Source: a virus. Taken from it: a stretch of 36,791 nucleotides of DNA. The DNA lies in the IMG/VR virus record IMGVR_UViG_3300020176_000040, positions 1 to 36,791 of that record. One strand, written 5' to 3'. This document shows, piece by piece, positions 1-5,053 of the stretch. Each line of letters begins with the position of its first letter. Positions within the stretch are counted from its first letter, which is position 1. The notes under the pieces were generated by a model. The model saw only the letters and a list, made by a program, of their open reading frames with translations, searched no databases and was not told where the DNA came from. Made by a program: the position numbers and the translations under genes.

Positions 1-60
1 CCGCGACCGCGACCGCGACCCCGACCACGACCGCGACCGCGACCCCGACCACGACCGCGA
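1..60. repeat. Tandem hexamer repeat (CCNCGA)x10
   Basis: Ten consecutive hexamers CCNCGA (N = G, C or A). A higher-order 24-bp period (G, G, C, A at the variable base) is repeated at 7-30 and 31-54. The array is cut by the window edge, so its full length is unknown. Confidence 0.9.
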
Positions 61-87
61 CCGATATTTTTGCTTTAAACCGCGCAT
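1..87 (-). CDS. Partial Ser-Arg/Trp/Gly dipeptide-repeat protein
   Basis: A leftward reading frame opens with ATG at 87, overlapping the TGA of the preceding gene by one base (TGATG), and runs off the left edge of the window without a stop. The visible 29 residues are a short basic leader (MRGLKQKYR) followed by a strict Ser-X alternation in which X is Arg, Trp or Gly. The DNA basis is a hexamer repeat that reads TCG-NGG on this strand. No function can be assigned. It could be a small low-complexity phage protein or a chance frame through a repeat. The translational coupling is the main argument that it is real. No strong ribosome binding site is visible. Confidence 0.4.
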   Translation of the reverse strand, partial: MRGLKQKYRSRSWSGSRSRSWSGSRSRSR

Positions 88-350
88 CACTTTACAACGC
101 CAAATGCTTCAATGGCAGCAGTCGAAATATAAAGATCATTCGGCAGCGTCTGTGCGTCTTTCCACGCCTTATCAGTAAATGCGCCAGTTTCATAAACAAT
201 GGCTGGATCGGACAATTTCACGCAAGTCACGTTCACGCCAACCAGCTTTCCAGTGTAAATGTAATTCATGCAAAAAAGCGTGATCCGTTGGCCCATAAGG
301 GCCTCAAGACCTTCGCCGTCTTTCGTTTCAACAAGAACTTTCATTGTCAT
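87..350 (-). CDS. Small conserved phage protein, function unknown
   Basis: An 87-residue acidic protein with no signal peptide or membrane segment. The central part (FCMNYIYTGKLVGVN) is predicted to form beta strands, and the overall style resembles a small conserved family seen in many tailed phages, recognised from general impression only. Two starts are possible: ATG at 350 and ATG at 344. The Shine-Dalgarno-like AAAGGA upstream is better spaced for the second, which would give 85 residues (MKVLVETK...). It is the first complete gene of the leftward accessory cluster and is coupled to the partial Ser-Arg gene by a TGATG overlap. No function is proposed. Confidence 0.7.
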   Translation of the reverse strand: MTMKVLVETKDGEGLEALMGQRITLFCMNYIYTGKLVGVNVTCVKLSDPAIVYETGAFTDKAWKDAQTLPNDLYISTAAIEAFGVVK

Positions 351-369
351 TTTCCTTTAGATTAATGGT

Positions 370-555
370 TTATTTCACTTTACGCAGTTTAGATTGCTCA
401 ATAACGCCCGTGCTATGTTTAAACGGCCAGCCATCAGACGGCGCGGGGCTGGGATGAGTGTAACGCTGCGCCCATACTAAGCTAATGTAATCGTCCAATG
501 TGCGCCCCTCTGCCAATTCGGCCAAAGCTGCGCGGGCTGTTGATTCGTGCTGCAT
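370..555 (-). CDS. Small hypothetical phage protein
   Basis: The frame stays open upstream to 603, but the best start is ATG at 555, preceded by AGGAG at 7 nt, giving 61 residues (MQHESTARAALAELAEG...). The N-terminal part is predicted helical and the C-terminal part is basic. It lies directly after the 30-residue membrane peptide gene, whose TAG stop forms part of this gene's ribosome binding site, so the two are probably co-translated. No family is recognised. Confidence 0.6.
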   Translation of the reverse strand: MQHESTARAALAELAEGRTLDDYISLVWAQRYTHPSPAPSDGWPFKHSTGVIEQSKLRKVK

Positions 556-565
556 AATGTTTCTC

Positions 566-658
566 CTATCGGATAAAGAGCAAGACAAGATAAGCAACGG
601 CAAGCCAGAAGGCGATCAATCCTAAGCAACCGCCTAATATTGTGCGATCAAACTTCAT
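566..658 (-). CDS. 30-residue single-span membrane peptide
   Basis: A very small gene: ATG at 658, TAG at 566-568, 30 residues. After a short polar start (MKFDRT) almost the whole peptide is one hydrophobic stretch (about residues 7-28, rich in Leu, Ile, Ala and Val), ending in Arg. GGAG lies 7 nt before the start, and the ATG falls inside the last codons of the upstream zinc-ribbon-like gene. The gene fills what would otherwise be a gap in a gapless cluster. The role is unknown; tiny phage membrane peptides can act on host envelope proteins, but nothing here shows that. Confidence 0.55.
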   Translation of the reverse strand: MKFDRTILGGCLGLIAFWLAVAYLVLLFIR

Positions 659-812
659 CGGACTTCTCCATTGTAGCTAATGGGCGCGGGCGGCATATGT
701 GGCAATCGTACCACAGCCGGTCAGCCGCATCCCACCGGGCCGTTGCGCCATTGGGCAGCATGGTACCGCACCGGCAGCGGATAGCGTAAGGGACGGGCTT
801 GAGCTTATTCAT
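648..812 (-). CDS. Small zinc-ribbon-like protein
   Basis: A 54-residue protein with a C-x-C pair (RCRCG, near residue 14) and a C-x2-C pair (CHIC, near residue 37). This spacing is typical of a small zinc ribbon. The start is set at ATG 812 because it overlaps the stop of the preceding gene as ATGA; the frame is open further upstream to 866 but that part would overlap the neighbour. It could bind nucleic acid or a host protein. The fold is inferred only from cysteine spacing. Confidence 0.6.
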   Translation of the reverse strand: MNKLKPVPYAIRCRCGTMLPNGATARWDAADRLWYDCHICRPRPLATMEKSDEV

Positions 813-1060
813 ACACGCCCCGTCTTTTCCGGGCTGGAAATATAAGATTCGTGTTCGATCTCCCATTCCCGATAACGCTCATGTTCTTCCAGCGCATCCA
901 TGACCTGCCTGCTTGCATCAATCCATGCGCTGTTAGGGTGCAGGAAATACACGCCGCAATCGTTTAAACTGAATGCGTCATATTCGATGCTCTCCAGCAA
1001 TTCAGCCAGTGTGTTGAACCATGCCGCCTCGCCGTCAGGATGGGTGACGATGTACATCAT
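809..1060 (-). CDS. Hypothetical phage protein
   Basis: An 83-residue acidic protein (MMYIVTHPDGEAAWFN...) with a Glu-rich C-terminal half. The start is ATG 1060, which overlaps the stop of the upstream membrane-protein gene as ATGA; a second ATG follows immediately. It ends in ATGA with the zinc-ribbon-like gene, so three genes here are translationally coupled. No family is recognised. Confidence 0.6.
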   Translation of the reverse strand: MMYIVTHPDGEAAWFNTLAELLESIEYDAFSLNDCGVYFLHPNSAWIDASRQVMDALEEHERYREWEIEHESYISSPEKTGRV

Positions 1061-1203
1061 AGTGCCCCCACAATGGCGGCAATGATGTGTACTGCAATCC
1101 ATAGCGCGGCGATAAGACCGCCCAGCAGTGCGGCTCCAAGGACCGCGTGAGCGGCGTGGTATAAAATACGCGGGGCAGGCGGCGGCGGTTCATAGCAAGG
1201 CAT
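1057..1203 (-). CDS. Small proline-rich membrane protein
   Basis: Start ATG 1203 is chosen because AAAGGA precedes it at suitable distance; the frame runs open to 1311 but that region overlaps the upstream gene. The 48-residue product begins with a Pro-rich cytosolic-looking segment (MPCYEPPPPAPRI). It continues with one long hydrophobic stretch (about residues 16-46, Ala/Leu/Ile/Gly) that could be one long or two short membrane helices. It is coupled to the next gene by ATGA. The role is unknown. Confidence 0.55.
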   Translation of the reverse strand: MPCYEPPPPAPRILYHAAHAVLGAALLGGLIAALWIAVHIIAAIVGAL

Positions 1204-1225
1204 GGCGGTGATCCTTTCGCTTGGG

Positions 1226-1408
1226 TTAAAAGCAGCTATCGCATGAGCAATGGGCATGGCCGCCGGACTGGCATCTGTCCGATGCATCGTGGCTGGGATG
1301 CCATTCTTCATTTTGCGCCCGCATCCTGTCGCAAAAGCGGCAATCGCCTATCGGGGCCTGATGGCGGCGTTCGCCTGGCTTACTAGGCACGGGGGCGGTG
1401 ATGTTCAT
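1226..1408 (-). CDS. Cys/His-rich small protein
   Basis: A 60-residue protein with CRFC near residue 23 and a C-terminal tail carrying His-Ala-His-Cys-Ser-Cys-Asp-Ser-Cys-Phe. The tail resembles a small family common in tailed phages that ends in an H-C-T-C-D-x-C-F-type motif, here recalled rather than searched. Zinc binding is likely. The start overlaps the stop of the preceding gene (TAATG at 1408). No enzymatic role is evident. Confidence 0.7.
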   Translation of the reverse strand: MNITAPVPSKPGERRHQAPIGDCRFCDRMRAQNEEWHPSHDASDRCQSGGHAHCSCDSCF

Positions 1409-1683
1409 TAGGCCGCCTCCATCACTGTGAAGCTGTCATTGAACTGGCTATGCGGCATGACGCGAACATACACGTTACCACGTTCGCCACCGCCGCCTAT
1501 CCACTGACCATGCCATTGCAGCTTTGTCGCCAGCGCCATAGCAGCGGCCTTGTGGTTTTCTTCCGTGCTGAGTGCAGGGTCATAAGAAATTGTGACCTTT
1601 GAGCGGCCATAGCTAGAACGCGCAATGATGCGCGAACCGCGTGTGTTTGAGGGGCCTTTGTATTCAGTCTCAATGTATTGCAT
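1408..1683 (-). CDS. Hypothetical phage protein
   Basis: A 91-residue protein with a basic N-terminal half (GSRIIARSSYGRSKVTISYD) and a Gly-rich turn near residue 65. AAAGGA lies upstream at good spacing, which supports the ATG at 1683. It is the first gene of the leftward 1683-to-1 operon and is separated by 92 bp from the sliding-clamp-like gene. No family is recognised. Confidence 0.65.
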   Translation of the reverse strand: MQYIETEYKGPSNTRGSRIIARSSYGRSKVTISYDPALSTEENHKAAAMALATKLQWHGQWIGGGGERGNVYVRVMPHSQFNDSFTVMEAA

Positions 1684-1746
1684 TGGATTTGTCCTTTGTG
1701 TGTTGCTTGGCGATTGTGAGACTAGGGCAAGATTAGGGGCGATGCA

Positions 1747-1765
1747 AGGGGGAGGTTAGCCCCCT
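1747..1765 (-). terminator. GC hairpin after clamp-like gene
   Basis: AGGGGG (1747-1752) and CCCCCT (1760-1765) form a perfect 6-bp stem with a 7-nt loop, just downstream of the leftward gene ending at 1776. Only two T residues follow on the minus strand, so this may be a weak or assisted terminator. Confidence 0.4.
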
Positions 1766-1775
1766 GCCCGTCATA

Positions 1776-2438
1776 TTAGGCAGCTTCCCTGGCTTGTTCC
1801 GCCGCATGGGCGGCTTGGGCGCGGGCTTCCCGTTCATCGGGCGAAAGCACAGCAAAAGACGGGTCCCAAGCTGGCGATTCCGTGCTGCTATTCTGGCGAA
1901 GCGGCATAATGATCCCGTAAACCCCCTGGTGGGAATTGAACGTCACGGGCGCGGGCTCGTCGCCATTGTGATGGACATGGAAGTACCCAAGATCCAGCGC
2001 CTTGGCGAATTTCGCCATGGTGCCTGTATAATTGCCGTCATATTGGCCTGGCTTGCCGTCAACAGTCTGAGGCATAATCCGGCGATAGTCCGGGAATGTC
2101 CCGTCAATAGGCGCGGCCATGCCCGTGATCGTGCCGGTGAAGGCAAGCATGGTGCCATTGTCCGGCCCCTGCAGGATGGTCATGCTGGCATAGTTTGTAT
2201 ACTTGACCGGCTTGGCGCTTTTAATGAAATCGGACGGGATAATGTAAGAGCCGGTGAGAGTGTTAGGCTCCGCGCAATCTTCACGCCGCGACAGCAAAAT
2301 ATGCCCGTTTGTTGCGGTATATGTTACTGTTTTTTCAGTGATTTCCACAAAAACCCCACAAAGGTAGTATCGGGTTTGTTCCGTGCTAGCGGCGAGATTG
2401 ATAGCCTTAATGGTGGCAATGTTAATTTCAGCTTGCAT
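1776..2438 (-). CDS. DnaN-like sliding clamp (short form)
   Basis: Sliding clamps encircle DNA and tether polymerase. This 220-residue protein carries the signature stretches of the bacterial beta clamp's middle domain in correct order: TRYYLCGVFVE (about 22-32, like RYYLNGMLFE in E. coli DnaN), ATNGHILL (42-49, like ATDGHRLA), a YIIPSDFIK segment (65-73, like VIVPRKGVI) and IDGTFPDYRRIMP (111-123, like VDGRFPDYRRVLP). Full DnaN is about 366 residues with three domains. Here the first domain is absent and the last is at most partial, ending in a Glu/Ala-rich helix. No phage polymerase is visible, so it would have to work with, or interfere with, the host replisome. GGAG lies 8 nt before the start. 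Confidence 0.75.
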   Translation of the reverse strand: MQAEINIATIKAINLAASTEQTRYYLCGVFVEITEKTVTYTATNGHILLSRREDCAEPNTLTGSYIIPSDFIKSAKPVKYTNYASMTILQGPDNGTMLAFTGTITGMAAPIDGTFPDYRRIMPQTVDGKPGQYDGNYTGTMAKFAKALDLGYFHVHHNGDEPAPVTFNSHQGVYGIIMPLRQNSSTESPAWDPSFAVLSPDEREARAQAAHAAEQAREAA

Positions 2439-2483
2439 GTTACATTCTCCAGGTTAGGTGCTGGTTCCGGCATTATTGCCGCA

Positions 2484-2509
2484 TAAGCCCCCCGGCTAAG
2501 AGGGGCTTA
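2484..2509 (-). terminator. Intergenic hairpin after 2517-2948 gene
   Basis: TAAGCCCC (2484-2491) and GGGGCTTA (2502-2509) form a perfect 8-bp stem with a 10-nt loop in the gap between two leftward genes. It shares the TAAGCCCC arm with the hairpin at 3000-3030. Confidence 0.5.
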
Positions 2510-2516
2510 GACTGCA

Positions 2517-2948
2517 CTAGGCGGCTTTGCGAGCCTGGTTTTCGGCCATCGCCGCAAGGTACAGGCGGCAAAGATGACCTATTTCATCAACGCTGGCGCT
2601 GACATTATCGTAATACCCGTCACAAGTTTCGCTCCAAACGCCGTCGCAATCTTCTGGCATAAGCTCAATGGCCGCGTGTAGTTTCCAGCGTTTCGATAAT
2701 CCGGCCATGCCGTGCAGCGCCTTGTAATAGGCGGCATATGCCGGGTTTTCGGCTAATGCGCGGGCTTGATTTGCCGCCGCTTTGGCAAAGGCCCCTTGCG
2801 GCGTAAAGTTAGGCTTAACTTTGCCGGAAACTTTCCATCCAAAACCTATGTTTTTCAGTACCGTGCCATCGCTCATATAGCGTTTGGCGCTTGTGAGCTT
2901 ATTTACCGTGCCTACTTCCGTGCGACCATATGCAGAGAGTTTTGCCAT
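2517..2948 (-). CDS. Hypothetical phage protein
   Basis: A 143-residue protein. It has a basic N-terminal third (MAKLSAYGRTEVGTVNKLTSAKRY...), an Ala-rich helical middle (AFAKAAANQARALAENPAYAAYY) and an acidic Cys-containing segment (MPEDCDGVWSETCDGYYD). AAAGGA lies about 11 nt upstream of the ATG. The gene stands alone between two hairpins, which suggests a monocistronic unit. No family is recognised. Confidence 0.65.
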   Translation of the reverse strand: MAKLSAYGRTEVGTVNKLTSAKRYMSDGTVLKNIGFGWKVSGKVKPNFTPQGAFAKAAANQARALAENPAYAAYYKALHGMAGLSKRWKLHAAIELMPEDCDGVWSETCDGYYDNVSASVDEIGHLCRLYLAAMAENQARKAA

Positions 2949-2999
2949 TGTGGCGGTGTCCTTTATTAGCTTGGCGTTTCGGGCATTAACCTTCCCGTA

Positions 3000-3030
3000 T
3001 AAACCCCCGCCGGATTAGGGCAGGGGCTTA
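3000..3030 (-). terminator. Intergenic hairpin after 3042-3233 gene
   Basis: On the minus-strand RNA the arms are UAAGCCCC and GGGGUUUA, pairing over 8 bp through one G-U wobble and followed by UAC. The wobble pairs only in minus-strand RNA, which fits termination of leftward transcription. Confidence 0.45.
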
Positions 3031-3041
3031 GGCTGGAGGGC

Positions 3042-3233
3042 TTAGGACAACGACGCGACTATTTTCGGGCCTGACCAACGGGTTGCTTGCCCATTAACTA
3101 GAGTATTGCCGTCGATCACAAAGCCAAGCGCGGCAAAAGATTGTTTCGCCTCTTCATGCGCTTCGATGCTGCGGCGCACAGCAACAACATTACCGTGCCG
3201 GTCTAAAATCGTGTATTCGTCCGCACCTATCAT
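3042..3233 (-). CDS. Small hypothetical phage protein
   Basis: The start is placed at ATG 3233 (MIGADEYTILDRHG...), preceded by AAAGGAA at good distance, giving 63 residues; the frame is open to 3299 but without a comparable signal. The sequence (TILDRHGNVVAVRRSIEAHEEAKQSFAALGF) suggests a small alpha/beta protein. It is the first leftward gene next to the large non-coding region. No family is recognised. Confidence 0.6.
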   Translation of the reverse strand: MIGADEYTILDRHGNVVAVRRSIEAHEEAKQSFAALGFVIDGNTLVNGQATRWSGPKIVASLS

Positions 3234-3455
3234 TTGCTTGTTTCCTTTGCTGCTTGGCAGTGTAAACAGATAGATTATTTGCGCGTGGCGCAATACCATT
3301 GAATGCCTGTCTATTGGGAAAATGGCGGAATATCATGCGGCAGCCTGTCGCATGTGGTAGCGGGATACCGCATTTGAGTATCGGAAAAGTCTGCCTCCCT
3401 CCACGCATGGCCGGGGGTCTGCGATATTGATTTGTTCTGCATGCGTTCTAATTCT

Positions 3456-3480
3456 GGACATTGTCTTTTACGCAATGTCC
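3456..3480. repeat. Inverted repeat GGACATTG/CAATGTCC
   Basis: Perfect 8-bp arms (3456-3463 and 3473-3480) with a 9-nt spacer. The GGACA core recurs in the 10-bp tandem repeat and at 3562-3566. Confidence 0.7.
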
Positions 3481-3510
3481 GGGTGCAATGCAGCATTTAC
3501 CTCTAAAAAA

Positions 3511-3546
3511 ACCAGCTTTGTCCGGCTTTGTCCGGCTTTGTCCAGC
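3511..3546. repeat. 10-bp tandem repeat TCCGGCTTTG
   Basis: Two exact copies (3521-3530 and 3531-3540) flanked by near copies on both sides (CCAGCTTTG at 3512-3520 and TCCAGC at 3541-3546). The layout is iteron-like. Confidence 0.75.
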
Positions 3547-3574
3547 ATCGAAAACTTTGCCGGACAGACAGCCA

Positions 3575-3594
3575 CACAGTATACTTATACTGTG
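3575..3594. promoter_or_regulatory. 20-bp palindrome, candidate operator
   Basis: CACAGTATA (3575-3583), a CT spacer and TATACTGTG (3586-3594) form a perfect 9-bp dyad. Flanking AGCCA and TGGCT extend the pairing with a 2-nt bulge. The length and tight spacer are typical of a dimeric repressor site, though a cruciform at an origin is also possible. Confidence 0.55.
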
Positions 3595-3605
3595 GCTGGC
3601 CGGGT

Positions 3606-3625
3606 GGCTGGCTGGCTGGCTGGCT
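3606..3625. repeat. GGCT tetranucleotide array
   Basis: Five uninterrupted GGCT units, in a non-coding stretch. Confidence 0.8.
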
Positions 3626-3733
3626 GTTTGGGGTTAGGGATGGGGTCAGGCCCCAAGCATGGATCGCCCCGGCATGGGATCGCCCCGCGCCAGGCGACAA
3701 GCTGGCCCGGCATGGCCCCGGCCCGGCAGGGCA

Positions 3734-3809
3734 GGCGGTCATACCATCGCCCCGCCCCTAGCCGCCTGCCTCATGGCCTAGCACGGCGCTAGGCTGGCGG
3801 TCATACCAT
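3734..3809. repeat. Direct repeat of a 14-mer
   Basis: GGCGGTCATACCAT occurs at 3734-3747 and again at 3796-3809, 62 bp apart. Each copy is followed within a few bases by a C-rich CCGCCCC tract. Confidence 0.7.
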
Positions 3810-4020
3810 GCCACCGCCCCATGCCGCACGGCCCGCTAGGATTGCACACCGGCTGGCATGGTAAACATTCGATGTTGGCGCTGGAAACTTTCTTCGACGG
3901 GGTGGGGTCGATATAGACATAGGCCCTCCCCACAAATTGGCCTGCCCTAGCCGGTCTTGCTCAAATCCCAAAATTTGCCGGGAAATCCAAAATCAGTCCT
4001 TGCGCTAGGCACACAAATAT

Positions 4021-4058
4021 GCCTGCAGATTGACTACAGGCTCAAATCCGCCCATATT
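4021..4058 (+). promoter_or_regulatory. Sigma70-like promoter for the structural operon
   Basis: TTGACT (4030-4035) and CATATT (4053-4058) are separated by exactly 17 nt and lie about 30 bp before the first rightward gene. The -35 box is inside an imperfect inverted repeat, GCCTGCAG (4021-4028) and CTACAGGC (4034-4041, 7 of 8 pairs). A repressor bound there would block the promoter. No factor can be named. Confidence 0.5.
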
Positions 4059-4088
4059 TGGCTATATTTCACCTAAATCTGGTGCAAA

Positions 4089-4259
4089 ATGCCTTCCACA
4101 TCTGACAAACAGCGTCGTTTCATGGCTGCGGCGGCCCATAGCCCCGAATTTGCCAAGAAAGCTGGCATTCCGGTTAAAGTTGCCAAGGAATACAACGCGG
4201 CGGACAAGGGGCCTAAGCTGGCCCGCGCGATGAAGAACATGAAGCGGGACGACACATGA
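4089..4259 (+). CDS. Small basic hypothetical protein
   Basis: A 56-residue, Lys/Arg-rich protein (MPSTSDKQRRFMAAAAHSP..., ending in MKNMKRDDT). The N-terminus resembles the short 'MP-S-K-x-Q-x-RFM' phage proteins that often precede packaging genes. It is the first gene behind the promoter at 4030-4058 and overlaps the terminase small subunit candidate as ATGA, so it is probably co-translated with it. The ribosome binding site is weak (GGTG). A role in packaging or DNA binding is only suggested by charge and position. Confidence 0.6.
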   Translation: MPSTSDKQRRFMAAAAHSPEFAKKAGIPVKVAKEYNAADKGPKLARAMKNMKRDDT

Positions 4260-4549
4260 CGCGCTTTACGAAGAATAACACGGCTAGTCGGGGTCGCGGT
4301 CGGCCCAAGGGGTCGAAGGACAAGTCCACAAAGAAAGCCAAGGAGATGATTGCCAGCTTTGTTGATGGCAATGCGGAGCGGCTGAACCAGTGGCTTGAGG
4401 AAGTTTATGAGCAGGACGGCCCCAGGGCTGCGTTTAACTGCTTTTCGGATCTGATTGAGTACCATGTGCCGAAATTGGCTCGCAATGAAGTAACCGGTCC
4501 TGATGAGGGTCCAGTGGAACTCGTGATTTCGTGGCAAGACAAGAAGTAG
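4256..4549 (+). CDS. Putative terminase small subunit
   Basis: A 97-residue protein with a basic AT-hook-like N-terminus (GRGRPKGSKDKSTKKAKEMI, about residues 12-31). A helical region and a segment reading DLIEYHVPKLARNEV follow. Similar short proteins with GRPKGSKN-type starts and an 'EYHxPKLAR' stretch are common just upstream of phage large terminases. Small subunits recognise phage DNA and hand it to the large subunit. The assignment rests on position and the basic start; it lacks a clear helix-turn-helix and is shorter than most. It could instead be a nonessential DNA-binding protein. Confidence 0.55.
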   Translation: MTRFTKNNTASRGRGRPKGSKDKSTKKAKEMIASFVDGNAERLNQWLEEVYEQDGPRAAFNCFSDLIEYHVPKLARNEVTGPDEGPVELVISWQDKK

Positions 4550-4555
4550 GCGGGC

Positions 4556-5053
4556 ATGGCGGACAAAGACGCACAGAAACTGGCTAAAATTCTGGCGTCT
4601 GTCCGGCCCCTGCAGCGTCCCACGCTGCCTACGGACGTAAACCCTGAAAGCAGGCTGACGCCAGAGCAATTGAACGGCTTGCAGTACAGCCGGGATAAAT
4701 ATGCTGACGGCACCTACATGGTTGACGCGCCGCATAGCCAGTACAATCCGGGCGACGAGCCTGCTATTACTAGCTTTATGGGCGCTATTGACCGCGTTCC
4801 AGCGCCGCTAAAGGACGCTGGGCAGTACGTCAATTACCCAACATTTTGGGACGGCGCAGTTGTTGATCCAAACAAGGCCCTGACTAACGCTTTGGCGTAT
4901 GAAGCGCATACTGGCAAGAAATTTGCCCGCTATCCCACGCCGCAGGCTGCAGAATGGGGCGAAATGAAGGTTGTTCACCCAATTATGGATGCTGATGCTC
5001 AGAAGGTATTGGCAACCACAGAAGCACAAAAACGTCTGAGAAATGCGAAATAA
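4556..5053 (+). CDS. Hypothetical phage protein upstream of TerL
   Basis: A 165-residue soluble protein without membrane segments or a recognisable catalytic motif. The middle reads SFMGAIDRVPAPLKDAGQYVNYPTFWDG and the C-terminal third is helical and basic. Its stop overlaps the ATG of the large terminase (TAATG), so the two are translationally coupled. A packaging or head-assembly role is possible from position only. Confidence 0.65.
   Translation: MADKDAQKLAKILASVRPLQRPTLPTDVNPESRLTPEQLNGLQYSRDKYADGTYMVDAPHSQYNPGDEPAITSFMGAIDRVPAPLKDAGQYVNYPTFWDGAVVDPNKALTNALAYEAHTGKKFARYPTPQAAEWGEMKVVHPIMDADAQKVLATTEAQKRLRNAK

Larger units (their letters stand above)
3300..4088. other. Non-coding repeat-rich control region
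   Basis: About 790 bp with no convincing gene separate the leftward accessory genes from the rightward structural operon. Open frames here (for example 3427-3792) are Gly/Arg/Pro-rich translations of repeats without a ribosome binding site. The region holds an 8-bp inverted repeat, a 10-bp tandem repeat, a 20-bp palindrome, a GGCT array, a duplicated 14-mer and a sigma70-like promoter. The combination suits a transcription control region and possibly a replication origin; the second is inference. Confidence 0.6.

Noticed and set aside
1706-1734. Possible promoter TTGCAT-N17-TAGTCT (minus strand) before 1683
   Set aside because: The spacing fits but the -10 matches only three of six consensus bases; too weak to list as a feature.
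1794-2486. Rightward 230-residue open frame
   Set aside because: Antisense of the clamp-like gene; it also crosses the intergenic hairpin.
3427-3792. Possible 121-residue gene in the non-coding region
   Set aside because: The translation is Gly/Arg/Pro/Trp repeats from the GGCT and GC-rich tracts and no ribosome binding site is seen.
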